Source: Sphingobacterium oryzagri
Lineage (GTDB): Bacteria; Bacteroidota; Bacteroidia; Sphingobacteriales; Sphingobacteriaceae
DNA: 64,000 bases
Assembly: GCF_028736175.1 (NCBI RefSeq)
Contig: NZ_CP117880.1
Span: 3,782,001-3,846,000 of the forward strand
Reading direction: 5' to 3'
Below, one piece after another: positions 38,401 through 47,400 of this stretch (positions are counted from its first letter, which is position 1; every line of letters starts with the position of its first letter). The notes below the pieces were generated by a model. That model made no database searches and was not told where the DNA came from. It saw nothing but the letters and a program-made list of their open reading frames with translations. The position numbers and the translations under genes are program-made.

Positions 38401-40974
38401 TTAGGCCAAATTACGCCCTGCGTTAACCACACCGTAAATCGTCCGCGCAATCAGTTTTCGATAGATTGCTTCCTTCTCTTCAGACAATTCTTTGCCACGC
38501 AATATCCGGATAGCGTAATGCTGAATAGTCAATAAAGGAAGGATAATCTTCTCGCGTGCAAGAATAGAGGCACGCTCTATCGGGTAATGCTCCATCAATA
38601 CCGACGAGTTGCTCAATTTCAAGACATAGTGTCTAGTAAGCTCGTACTCATCGCGCAGCATTGACCAAAATTCGCCGAACGTCTCATCATACTGCATATA
38701 CGCTGTGATATCAAAGTTTGATTTTGTCATCGACATCATACAATTATCGATGATGGTTTTGAACATCCCCGAACTTTCGTAAAGATTTTTCACATACGAC
38801 CAAAGGTTATTTTCATCGGCCCAGCGCAAAGCAGTACCTACCCCGTAAAAACCGGGTATGTTTTGTTTCAGCTGGCTCCATGAGGTCACAAAGCTAATCG
38901 CACGCAAGTCTTCCAACCGCAGCTCTTTCCCGTTATTTCGTTTTACTGGACGGCTACTGATATTCACTTCAGACAATTGCTTCAACGGACTGAGTGTTTC
39001 CAAATACTTTAAGAACAGTGGATGCTTACGCAGACTCATAAATTTGCCGTGGCTTTCATGCGCCATTTGATCAATCACTTCTTTCTGCTTCTTGGTCAGC
39101 GTATCGCCCTCTTTCTGCTGTATCTCCGAGATAATACCAGCCTGCAAAAGAAGCTCAATATTATGCTGTGCCGTTTCCAGCGAGCCATATTGGCTACTAA
39201 TGGTCTGCCCTTGTATCGTTAGTTGAATATGTTCATTGGCAATTTCCTTTCCCATTGACGCATAAAAACGTTGCGTTTTTCCGCCACCGCGAGCCGGAGG
39301 GCCACCACGACCATCGAAAAACACCAAATCGACCTCGTACTCACGAGCAATAGCGGTAAGCTCGATTTTTGCCTTGTAAATAGACCAGTTGGCCATCAAA
39401 TAGCCGCCATCTTTGGTACTGTCAGAAAAGCCTAACATAATGGTTTGCTTATTTCCGCGACGCTGGATATGTGCTGCATAAGCTGGATTGGTGTACAGGC
39501 TGCGCATAACATCAGCCGCGCGCGCTAAGTCATCAACCGTTTCAAACAATGGAACGAAATCTATCGTCAGGCTATCCTTTTTCCAGCCCGACCACAGAAA
39601 CAACTGCATCAAGCCCAAGATATCCGATGCCTGTTGGCAATTACTGATGATAAAACGTTGGGCGGCACGCTCGCTTCCACTACGTTGAATACTTTTTAGT
39701 AATTCGATAACCTCAAGTGTATCCACGATTAACGGATCAGCATCTTCGTCAAAGCCAAACTTATGCTCACTATACGGCATCACCTGCTCTTTCGTTTCCT
39801 CTGAGTCGACAATGCTGTCTAAATCTATTCCGGTTTCTGGATTACGTTCCACCAGATAATTAAATGTATTGCGCAGAATACTGCTATCCTGCCGAATATC
39901 AAGCGTCGTAAAATAACAGCCAAATGTCGTTACCTTACGGATAAGGTCTTCCACCAATTCTACAAAAAGTCCGTTATGCTTGGTGTTTAACACATCTTTT
40001 ACCGCATTCAGGTTTTCCAGAATAATAGCCGTTTCGTCTGTCGGGTTTTCAACCGGATTAAAACTGTTGTCGTAAAACAGATTTTGTAAGGTCTCTAAAT
40101 AGGTTTCTACGCCGCGGAAGGTGATCCGACGTCTCACAATGCGGAAATCACGATAATAACAGCGGAACAGGATCGTGCGTAGCATGCTGGCGACTTTCTT
40201 GGTGCTATCTGCATTTACATTAGGATTTCCATCGCGGTCACCTCCTGGCCAGAAACCCAGCTCAATCAGTTGTTTTACATCCTCAATAGGCACCTCCATG
40301 TCGCTATCAATCTTCGATTGAATTTCGGAAGCAACTTTATAAAATACATTTTCTAAAAACCAGGCGAGGCTGGCCGCTTCGTCTACAGGCGTCGGCTTCT
40401 CTTTATTAATAAATGGTGTCTTTCCCAATTGTTGTAATAACGATTGGATATTCGGCACATCGTTACGCTTTAACGCGTCAATAAGATCATTGATGATTGC
40501 TAATACAGGTCCCGGATAAAACTGCGTGGGGTGCGCTGTAAGCACCAGCCTAACCGAGAAATCACGCAACTTATTAACGATATCTTTTTTAAGCTCTGGG
40601 TTTTCATTAGCCCGTTGAAATAATCCTTGCAAAATACCCGATTCGTCGTTTCTGCCAACGGCTTGAAAAGCAGAATCTTCGACCGCATCAAACAACACGA
40701 CTTGTCGCTCGATATATTGCACAATACGGAAAAGAAAATCAATGCGATCTTCTTCCTGAACGTACTGTTCATATTGCCCGAAAAAGCTCTCGATGATATC
40801 TTCTGGTGTTAAATGTTCATCAACACCTTTCTCACAATGTGTAGAGAAAAACGGGAGAATCGTACCCGTGTGTTTTACCCGTTGAAAAGGCAAGGTTAAA
40901 AACAGACTTTTGTATAAATCAAAGCGTGTTAGTACTTCGTTGTGAAAAACGGATTGTTTTTGACTGATCTTCAT
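38401..40974 (-). CDS. ppc: phosphoenolpyruvate carboxylase
   Basis: Product of 857 aa from the ATG at 40974 (MKISQKQSVFHNEVL), the usual Bacteroidota start; an ATG at 41010 would add 12 residues. PEPC carboxylates phosphoenolpyruvate to oxaloacetate, refilling the TCA cycle. Diagnostic sites are LVLTAHPTQ with the catalytic His, LGFWPGGDRDGNPNV, the active-site loop LVFFDGRGGPPARGGGK and FRGVETYLETLQ. The enzyme is shorter than the ~880-aa E. coli enzyme at its N-terminus but keeps the catalytic core. A candidate promoter lies at 41027-41057. Confidence 0.93.
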   Translation of the reverse strand: MKISQKQSVFHNEVLTRFDLYKSLFLTLPFQRVKHTGTILPFFSTHCEKGVDEHLTPEDIIESFFGQYEQYVQEEDRIDFLFRIVQYIERQVVLFDAVEDSAFQAVGRNDESGILQGLFQRANENPELKKDIVNKLRDFSVRLVLTAHPTQFYPGPVLAIINDLIDALKRNDVPNIQSLLQQLGKTPFINKEKPTPVDEAASLAWFLENVFYKVASEIQSKIDSDMEVPIEDVKQLIELGFWPGGDRDGNPNVNADSTKKVASMLRTILFRCYYRDFRIVRRRITFRGVETYLETLQNLFYDNSFNPVENPTDETAIILENLNAVKDVLNTKHNGLFVELVEDLIRKVTTFGCYFTTLDIRQDSSILRNTFNYLVERNPETGIDLDSIVDSEETKEQVMPYSEHKFGFDEDADPLIVDTLEVIELLKSIQRSGSERAAQRFIISNCQQASDILGLMQLFLWSGWKKDSLTIDFVPLFETVDDLARAADVMRSLYTNPAYAAHIQRRGNKQTIMLGFSDSTKDGGYLMANWSIYKAKIELTAIAREYEVDLVFFDGRGGPPARGGGKTQRFYASMGKEIANEHIQLTIQGQTISSQYGSLETAQHNIELLLQAGIISEIQQKEGDTLTKKQKEVIDQMAHESHGKFMSLRKHPLFLKYLETLSPLKQLSEVNISSRPVKRNNGKELRLEDLRAISFVTSWSQLKQNIPGFYGVGTALRWADENNLWSYVKNLYESSGMFKTIIDNCMMSMTKSNFDITAYMQYDETFGEFWSMLRDEYELTRHYVLKLSNSSVLMEHYPIERASILAREKIILPLLTIQHYAIRILRGKELSEEKEAIYRKLIARTIYGVVNAGRNLA

Positions 40975-41026
40975 GCTTAAAAATATGGAATAACATAGGC
41001 TCTTTCCCATCTGGGTCGGAACCGCC

Positions 41027-41057
41027 CTAAATTATGTAATAATCACAATGATTACAA
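41027..41057 (-). promoter_or_regulatory. candidate ppc promoter
   Basis: Minus-strand TTG (41057-41055), 20 nt, TAATTTAG (41034-41027). The -7 box matches 7 of 8 consensus positions. Distance to the preferred ATG is ~52 nt. Confidence 0.4.
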
Positions 41058-41369
41058 CTTTTATGTATAAAATAAATATTAAAAGTAAAGATTCTTTAAT
41101 AAAAATTTAAAACGAATCACTATCGACCTGCGTTAAACCAGCCTTCACAAATGACCGGGCGCACTTCGCTCCTGCCACTCACGACATTTCGCCTGGAAAC
41201 TATCTTTTTTCCTGACGCAAAAAAGCTATAAATAATAGTGACTAATCTAATAACCGTTTTCCCGGCAAACTGTTTGGGTTATTTTTGATTCTTTAATCAA
41301 CCAAGATTGAGCAGGCTGATAAGGATATGCGCCACAGCTAGAAGCATGCGCCCACGATGCAAATTGCCG

Positions 41370-41400
41370 TTGCAATTCAACGCATTTTTTTCTAAGTTTG
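41370..41400 (+). promoter_or_regulatory. promoter of the FUSC-ypdA operon
   Basis: TTG (41370-41372), 20 nt, then TAAGTTTG (41393-41400) matches the Bacteroidota consensus exactly. It lies 47 nt before the ATG at 41448, which also supports that start over upstream alternatives. Confidence 0.65.
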
Positions 41401-41447
41401 GTGCACAAACAGGGCTTCTTTTTTCTAAACGCAAACAGTTGAACTTC

Positions 41448-43640
41448 ATGCAGAAAACCAAAGAAATAAGTAATTTCTTTTACGGACAGTATTTTTCCGA
41501 AGGACTGAAAATAACAATTGGTTGCATTGTACCTGTTCTCGTTTCTGCTTCGTTGGGATATTTTCATATCGGCACGCTAATTTCGTTGGGCGCGCTTCTT
41601 GTTGGGCTCTCCGACACGCCGGGAGCACCGTCGCATCGGCGCTTGGGCATGTTATCTACAGCGCTTTTGTGCATGCTCACGTATGTCATTATTATTCATG
41701 TCAATTTTTCCATTTCGCTGACGACCATCGTACTCGCTATATTGAGTTTTGTGTTTGCCATGTTCGCCGTTTTCAATGCGCGTGCAGCCACGGTTGGCTC
41801 CATGTGTACATTAATGATGCTATTTAATGTGCACCACGAACTTATCGATACCGAACGCTGGCTTTACTTATTATATATAGCCATCGGTGGCTCTTGGTAC
41901 ATGTTGATCAGCATGTCTATATTGCAGGTCAGGCCTTACCGCATAGCACAGCAGGAGCTTTCAGAATCTATCCGACAGGTAGCCGATTACATTCGGTTAA
42001 AAGCAAACTTCTACGATCCCGCGATTGATATCGATAGCAATTACTTGCGCCTTATCGAAAAACAGGTAGAAGTCAACAAACATCAGGAACTGGTCCGAGA
42101 TATTTTATTCCAAAGCAAACGCTCTATAAAAGATACAACAAAAATCGGTCGCTTTCTGACTTTGATATTTTCGGATATCGTCGATCTCTTCGAACAGAGC
42201 ATGACCACGCAATACGATTACAACGCCATTAAAACTACGTATGGACAACATGGTGTGTTGATGCCGTTCAAACATGTACTGATCAAATTGACGCATGAAA
42301 TGGATAATTTGGCTTATGCCATTAATGCCAACAAAATGCCCAAGCCAATTTATCATTTCGAGCAAGACATCGATCGCTTGCGCGAAGCCGTTGAAAAATT
42401 GGACAAGCAAAAAATAAACACCATTCCGCTCAAAAAAATCATTATCAACATTCGGGGTATTGTGCGGTACATTGACAATATTTACAGCTATAGCTCGTCT
42501 AAAATATCCGAAATCCCAAGACAGGAGATCGATTCGGCATCGCAATTTATCACGCGTGACCAGATCGATTGGAAGAAATTCCGGAGCAACTTTAGTTTAG
42601 GATCATCGGTTTTCAGGCATGCGCTGCGCATGGCTTTCGTATTATCGGGTACGTATCTCGTTCTGCGACTGATTGACTTCAATCCTAATGGCATCTACTG
42701 GACATTGCTGACCATTATGGTGATCCTTAAACCAGGTTTTGGCTTAACGCAAGAACGAAACCTCCAACGCCTGATCGGCACCATTGTCGGTGGTGTTATC
42801 GGTGCCGTGATTGTGTTTACCATACATGATCCGGCTATTCGCTTTGTGCTGCTGATCTTTTTCTTTTTAACGGCCTACAGCCTTTTCCGTGTGAACTACA
42901 TTATCGCGGTGATGTTTATGACGCCGTATGTACTCATTATGCTGAGCTTTAACGGAATGAACACATTAGAAATGGCTAAAGAACGGGTGTTTGACACTTG
43001 TTTAGGCGGCGTGATCGCCTTTTTATCCAACTACCTTATTTTTCCAAATTGGGAAAGCACGCAATTTCGGCACAATATGCGCAGTTTATTGATTGCCAAT
43101 TACAATTATATCGCGCAGGCCATACAGCTACTCGCCGGCAACACGCTTTCTGTCACTACTTACAAACTGGCCCGAAAAGAAGTGTACATTGCGTCTGCCA
43201 ACATGGGGTCCACCTTTCAACGGATGTTGACAGAGCCGAAGTGGCGTCAAAAATATACCAAAGAAATCAACCGCTTTGTGATCCTGAACCACATTTTATC
43301 GTCGTATTCAGCCAACTTGCTCACGCAAGTAAATCAGGCAGAGATCGCAACCTTTACCAGCGAACATGTAAAATTACTCAAGCGCACGCTGGCCGAACTT
43401 GAAAAAGCGATCGTGCTACTTCCTGCCGAACCGGATGTCGAAAATAACTTCAAGATCAACGAGGATTTCCCCCTGCTCAAAGAACCGCTGCAAGAAGAGG
43501 AGGAAGAGAGCAAATTAATTACAGAACAATTACAGTTTTTGAGCAAAATTTCTGGAGATTTACACCGCGTGACACAGGAGCTCAGTATCGAGAAGCATGA
43601 ATCTGAGCAGCATGAAAACATCACTTTGGCAAATGGATAA
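41448..43640 (+). CDS. FUSC/YccS-family membrane protein
   Basis: Product of 730 aa from the ATG at 41448 (MQKTKEISNFFYGQYFSEG). The upstream in-frame start at 41307 would lie before the promoter and is rejected. There are two blocks of about six membrane helices: ~25-160 (VLVSASLGYFHIGTLISLG, LCMLTYVIIIHVNFSISL) and ~385-510 (LRMAFVLSGTYLVLRLIDF, WTLLTIMVILKPGFGLT, GTIVGGVIGAVIVFTI). They are separated by a long cytoplasmic region. This is the FUSC/YccS-YhfK architecture, related to fusaric-acid resistance and AaeB efflux proteins. It ends in a glutamate-rich tail. The stop overlaps the start of the ypdA-like gene by 8 nt. Confidence 0.85.
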   Translation: MQKTKEISNFFYGQYFSEGLKITIGCIVPVLVSASLGYFHIGTLISLGALLVGLSDTPGAPSHRRLGMLSTALLCMLTYVIIIHVNFSISLTTIVLAILSFVFAMFAVFNARAATVGSMCTLMMLFNVHHELIDTERWLYLLYIAIGGSWYMLISMSILQVRPYRIAQQELSESIRQVADYIRLKANFYDPAIDIDSNYLRLIEKQVEVNKHQELVRDILFQSKRSIKDTTKIGRFLTLIFSDIVDLFEQSMTTQYDYNAIKTTYGQHGVLMPFKHVLIKLTHEMDNLAYAINANKMPKPIYHFEQDIDRLREAVEKLDKQKINTIPLKKIIINIRGIVRYIDNIYSYSSSKISEIPRQEIDSASQFITRDQIDWKKFRSNFSLGSSVFRHALRMAFVLSGTYLVLRLIDFNPNGIYWTLLTIMVILKPGFGLTQERNLQRLIGTIVGGVIGAVIVFTIHDPAIRFVLLIFFFLTAYSLFRVNYIIAVMFMTPYVLIMLSFNGMNTLEMAKERVFDTCLGGVIAFLSNYLIFPNWESTQFRHNMRSLLIANYNYIAQAIQLLAGNTLSVTTYKLARKEVYIASANMGSTFQRMLTEPKWRQKYTKEINRFVILNHILSSYSANLLTQVNQAEIATFTSEHVKLLKRTLAELEKAIVLLPAEPDVENNFKINEDFPLLKEPLQEEEEESKLITEQLQFLSKISGDLHRVTQELSIEKHESEQHENITLANG

Positions 43641-44604
43641 TTTTTTTGACGTATTAATCATTGGCGCAGGTCCTATAGGAATTGCTTGCGGTATTGAAGC
43701 ACAAAAGGCCGGACTTTCACACATTATCATCGAAAAAGGCTGTTTGGTAAACTCGCTTTACCATTATCCGGTCAACATGACATTCTTTTCTTCTTCAGAA
43801 AAACTGGAAATTGGCGATACGCCTTTTGTCACCACTTTGCCCAAGCCCAAACGGGCAGAAGCATTAGAATATTACCGACGTGTAAATGCCAAATTTTTGC
43901 TGAATACGCATCTATTCGAAGAAGTAACACATGTAAAAAAAACAGGCGATTATTTTGAAGTTAGCAGTTCGAAAAATAACTATCGGGCGAAAGCCGTTAT
44001 CGTGGCGACCGGTTTTTATGATATCCCGATGCTGCTAGATGTGCCGGGCGAGGATCTGCCAAAAGTATCGCACTATTACCATGATCCACATTACTACGCC
44101 AATCAACACGTTTTAGTCGTCGGCGCGAGCAATTCTTCCGTAGATGCGGCGCTAGAAACGTATCGCAAAGGCGCCAAGGTCACGCTGGTGGTGCGCGGCA
44201 AGGAAATCAGTCCGCGGGTTAAGTATTGGGTCAAACCTGACATCGAAAACCGGATTGCTTTTCGGGAAATTGATGTGTATTACGACAGCGCGATAACAGC
44301 CATCGGAACAGATGATGTGACGCTTAAAACGCCCACCGGGCCGGTGAAACTAAAGAATGATTTTGTGCTTGCATTAACGGGCTATCGACCAAATTTTGAT
44401 TTTCTGCGCAAGATAGGTATCGACATTCCGGAAGAAGCGCCGATGATTCCTGTTCACGATCCTGAAACGATGGAAACAAACATCGCAAACCTTTACCTGG
44501 CCGGCGTCGTTTGTGGTGGTTTGAATACGCACCTCTGGTTTATTGAAAACTCGCGCGTCCACGCGGAAATGATTATCAAGCATTTTCAAGCTAGCAACGC
44601 CTAG
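43633..44604 (+). CDS. ypdA: YpdA-family bacillithiol-disulfide-reductase-like flavoprotein
   Basis: Product of 323 aa from the ATG at 43633 (MDNFFDVLIIGAGPIG), so the start lies inside the last codons of the FUSC gene (ATGGATAA overlap); the alternative at 43597 adds 12 residues of overlap. It has two dinucleotide-binding motifs: VLIIGAGPIGIACGIEA for FAD and VLVVGASNSSVDAALE for NAD(P). It lacks a CxxC redox pair typical of thioredoxin reductase, as YpdA does. YpdA reduces bacillithiol disulfide in species that make bacillithiol. Its C-terminus meets the convergent tetR gene with a 4-nt overlap (44601-44604). Confidence 0.82.
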   Translation: MDNFFDVLIIGAGPIGIACGIEAQKAGLSHIIIEKGCLVNSLYHYPVNMTFFSSSEKLEIGDTPFVTTLPKPKRAEALEYYRRVNAKFLLNTHLFEEVTHVKKTGDYFEVSSSKNNYRAKAVIVATGFYDIPMLLDVPGEDLPKVSHYYHDPHYYANQHVLVVGASNSSVDAALETYRKGAKVTLVVRGKEISPRVKYWVKPDIENRIAFREIDVYYDSAITAIGTDDVTLKTPTGPVKLKNDFVLALTGYRPNFDFLRKIGIDIPEEAPMIPVHDPETMETNIANLYLAGVVCGGLNTHLWFIENSRVHAEMIIKHFQASNA

Positions 44605-45212
44605 GCCCGAAGACCACGCAAAAAGATGCTGATCATTTTCTTTTGCTTGGATAAGATAAGTTCAAATTCATCTGGTGTTGGAAACAGACAATCATTCAGG
44701 TCTTTGCTCAATATCCCCGTACGCATGCCCATAAGCGAAAACAGAAGTAGCTCGGCAGTCTCCTCGATATTATCCACAACGATTTCATCATTTTTGACAC
44801 CTACCGCCAAAATACGGCTAAATTGATCGCGCACGCGTTCAAAAAACGGACCGAGACTTTTGCCCATCTCACCCGGATTTTGTACAAACAACGAAGTAGA
44901 ATATTCGAAAAGATTATAATTCTCGCGCATCAGTTCCATGCGACTTTCTATAGCAAACAGAATAGCCTTCTCCACACTCGATGCTTTCAGTACGTAAGCA
45001 TCAACCTTATTAATCATTTCATTGATAACATATTCCAACACGGCCGTATATAAACTATGCTTATCGGGAAAGTAATAGTACAAAAGCGCTTTAGAAAAGG
45101 AAAGATCCTTCGCGATTTCCGCCATGGTCGTCTTCGCCATACCGAAATGTGCGAAGCGTCTTTTCGCAACCTCTAATATTTTAGCTCTTTTTATATCTAC
45201 GTTTTTGGACAT
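44601..45212 (-). CDS. TetR-family transcriptional regulator
   Basis: Product of 203 aa. Residues ~8-55 are the TetR DNA-binding domain: AKILEVAKRRFAHFGMAKT, then TMAEIAKDLSFSKALLYYYFPDKHSLY. The rest is a ligand-binding helical domain with no recognisable effector pocket. It is transcribed toward the ypdA-like gene and away from murB, so either neighbour could be a target, but no operator can be named with confidence. The coding regions of the regulator and ypdA overlap by 4 nt at their stops. Confidence 0.85.
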   Translation of the reverse strand: MSKNVDIKRAKILEVAKRRFAHFGMAKTTMAEIAKDLSFSKALLYYYFPDKHSLYTAVLEYVINEMINKVDAYVLKASSVEKAILFAIESRMELMRENYNLFEYSTSLFVQNPGEMGKSLGPFFERVRDQFSRILAVGVKNDEIVVDNIEETAELLLFSLMGMRTGILSKDLNDCLFPTPDEFELILSKQKKMISIFLRGLRA

Positions 45213-45313
45213 GATAATTTATTCCTTAAAATGATGCTGTTATAGTATCTTTACAGTCAACTTATAAAGTTAATTCTTTTTTTGATTTTTTAAAAGAATT
45301 AGTCAGGAGAAAA

Positions 45314-46330
45314 ATGACAAACGATATCCAACAGCATATTTCTTTAAAAACCTACAATACATTTGGGGTAAACGCAGTTTGCGAACAATTTGTAAAAATT
45401 GAACAGGAGAGCCAACTCGCGGCACTCTTCGAACAGGGATTGTTTTCCAACGATTTTTTTGTCCTGGGCGGCGGAAGCAATGTACTCTTCACCCAAGACT
45501 ATCCCGGTTTAATCGTACAGATGAATAGTAAAGGTATTAACCATTTTATTGAAGGCAATTACATCTACATCACGGCCAAAGCCGGTGAAGTATGGAATGA
45601 CTTTGTTTGGTACTGTGTGGATCACGGATTTGCAGGCGTTGAAAACATGGCGTTGATCCCCGGCACTGTGGGGGCTTCTCCGGTTCAGAACATCGGCGCT
45701 TACGGCAGCGAACTGATGAACATCTTTTATTCTTGTCAAGCATTTGATACCCTTACTGGCACGTTCACCACATTTTCAAACGAAGACTGTCAGTTTACCT
45801 ATCGAGACAGCATTTTTAAAAGCACGCATAAAGGTCGGTTTGTTATTACATCAGTGACCTACAAATTAGCCTTGCACGCGACAATCAATACAAGCTACGG
45901 GGCAATCAATACCGAATTGGCCAAACGCGGCATTGAGTCGCCAACCATTCGCGACGTAGCAGAGGCCGTTTCGCATATTCGGATGGAAAAATTGCCCGAT
46001 CCGAGCATTGTAGGTAATGCGGGTAGTTTTTTTAAAAATCCGATTGTAGATAACGAAAGCTTCGCACGTATACAATCGCGCTATCCGGAAGTGGTGTCTT
46101 TCCCGGTCGACGACAAGCACAGTAAGCTTGCCGCTGGCTGGCTGATCGAATCCTGCGGATGGAAAGGCAAATCTGTCGGAAATGTCACCGTTTGGAAAAA
46201 CCAGGCGCTGGTGATCACCAATCCTGGAAAAGCCACGGGTCTAGAAATATATACTGTATCGTCTACAATAATGAACGATGTTTATGAAAAGTTTGGTATT
46301 TCACTAGAGCGCGAAGTAAATATTCTATAA
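45314..46330 (+). CDS. murB: UDP-N-acetylenolpyruvoylglucosamine reductase (type I)
   Basis: Product of 338 aa. MurB reduces UDP-GlcNAc-enolpyruvate to UDP-MurNAc with NADPH and FAD in the cytoplasm, the second committed step of peptidoglycan synthesis. Key parts: FVLGGGSNVLFTQDYPG (FAD PP-binding), ALIPGTVGASPVQNIGAYGSE (FAD), FTYRDSIFKS, GNAGSFFKNPIV with the catalytic serine, and the terminal SLEREVNIL with the catalytic glutamate. The ATG at 45314 is preceded by a good AGGAGA ribosome-binding site, unusual in this window. Length and the E. coli-like layout mark type I. Confidence 0.95.
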   Translation: MTNDIQQHISLKTYNTFGVNAVCEQFVKIEQESQLAALFEQGLFSNDFFVLGGGSNVLFTQDYPGLIVQMNSKGINHFIEGNYIYITAKAGEVWNDFVWYCVDHGFAGVENMALIPGTVGASPVQNIGAYGSELMNIFYSCQAFDTLTGTFTTFSNEDCQFTYRDSIFKSTHKGRFVITSVTYKLALHATINTSYGAINTELAKRGIESPTIRDVAEAVSHIRMEKLPDPSIVGNAGSFFKNPIVDNESFARIQSRYPEVVSFPVDDKHSKLAAGWLIESCGWKGKSVGNVTVWKNQALVITNPGKATGLEIYTVSSTIMNDVYEKFGISLEREVNIL

Positions 46331-46597
46331 AGTTTTCCACAATTGTTAAACAAAAGTGTTCACAAAACATTTAACTCACTATCTTATTCGCTATTAACCA
46401 TTTATTTGGTCGGTGAAAACAGCGCCGAAACACATTTTTAATCATATCTTCATTTAGACTTAACTAGAGTTAAAAAGTTTAGCACGCCATTTGCGAGTAT
46501 TTTGGTGAACCGTATTTCATTTGATGATCTACATCCTCCAAGCTAACAAACGTAAAGTTTACTTAGTGCATTAAAAAACTTTTTAATCCAATCTAGT

Positions 46598-47110
46598 ATG
46601 AACAAATTAGAATTCAACACTTTAGTTATTCAGCAGGCAGATTCACTAAAGACGTATGCGAGAAATTTCACTAGAGATCAGGATGACGCAAACGATTTGG
46701 TGCAAGATACCTTACTAAAAGCAGTAACGTATTTCAAGAATTTTAAAGAGGGCACAAATCTAAAAGGTTGGTTGTACACGATTATGAAGAACACCTTCAT
46801 TAACAACTATCGGAGAGTAGTTAAAACCAATTCCTTCATCACCAAAGAGGAAGAAATCACCAGTGCAAATCTGGTGGTATCGGCCACTAGCAACCGCGGC
46901 GAAAACAAATTTGTGATGGAAGACATCAATCAGGCGTTGTCTACCTTGACCGACGATTACTATGTGCCGTTTACGATGTATTTCGAGGGCTATAAGTACC
47001 ACGAGATATCAGATCACCTCCACATTCCTATCGGCACCGTCAAGACGAGAATCCACGTGGCGCGAAAAGCCATGAAGCGCACGCTGCACGCTTACAGGTT
47101 TGGCAATTAA
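46598..47110 (+). CDS. ECF-type RNA polymerase sigma factor
   Basis: Product of 170 aa. Region 2 is RNFTRDQDDANDLVQDTLLKAVTYF followed by NLKGWLYTIMKNTFINNYRR (2.3-2.4), and region 4 is YHEISDHLHIPIGTVKTRIHVARKAMKR. There is no region 1.1 or 3, as expected for ECF sigma factors. No anti-sigma gene lies next to it, and the upstream 267 nt contain no other gene. The gene 15 nt downstream is a cytochrome-b5-like protein that could be co-transcribed. Which promoters it recognises is unknown. Confidence 0.88.
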   Translation: MNKLEFNTLVIQQADSLKTYARNFTRDQDDANDLVQDTLLKAVTYFKNFKEGTNLKGWLYTIMKNTFINNYRRVVKTNSFITKEEEITSANLVVSATSNRGENKFVMEDINQALSTLTDDYYVPFTMYFEGYKYHEISDHLHIPIGTVKTRIHVARKAMKRTLHAYRFGN

Positions 47111-47125
47111 AGAGTATCTTTGTTG

Positions 47126-47371
47126 GTGGAAAATATTGAAAATTTACCGACCTACAGTAAAGGACAATTAGCCTTGCGTAATGGGCAGGATAAACCAGCT
47201 ATCTGGATTGCCTATAAGGGAATGATATACGATGTCGGCGCAAGCCGCTTATGGAAAGGTGGAAAACATTACGAACATTGGGCAGGACAGGATCTATCCG
47301 AAGAACTGCAGGATGCGCCACATGCCGAATGGGTATTCGACAGATTTCCGCTGATTGGTCGTTTAATTTGA
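47126..47371 (+). CDS. small cytochrome-b5-like heme/steroid-binding protein
   Basis: Product of ~81 aa. The fold is a minimal cytochrome b5 type: QLALRNGQDKPAIWIAYKGMIYDVG, GGKHYEHWAGQDLSEEL with the HxxWAG heme/steroid-binding pattern and APHAEWVFDRFPLIG. The N-terminal end is problematic, because there is no ATG: candidates are TTG at 47120, TTG at 47123 or GTG at 47126, and I use the last. It is preceded by TATCTTTG (47115-47122), an exact -7 box that touches the start, so a leaderless transcript or read-through from the sigma factor gene is possible. It shares a hairpin with pfkB at its stop. Confidence 0.65.
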   Translation: MENIENLPTYSKGQLALRNGQDKPAIWIAYKGMIYDVGASRLWKGGKHYEHWAGQDLSEELQDAPHAEWVFDRFPLIGRLI

Positions 47372-47400
47372 GATTAGCTACTACGCGCTAATCTCAAATT
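47365..47400. terminator. 14-bp inverted repeat spanning both convergent stop codons
   Basis: AATTTGAGATTAGC (47365-47378) pairs perfectly with GCTAATCTCAAATT (47387-47400). The plus-strand stop (47369-47371) lies within one arm, the minus-strand pfkB stop (47381-47383) lies in the loop, and the second arm is pfkB coding sequence. A weak T-run follows on the plus side only. Confidence 0.55.
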
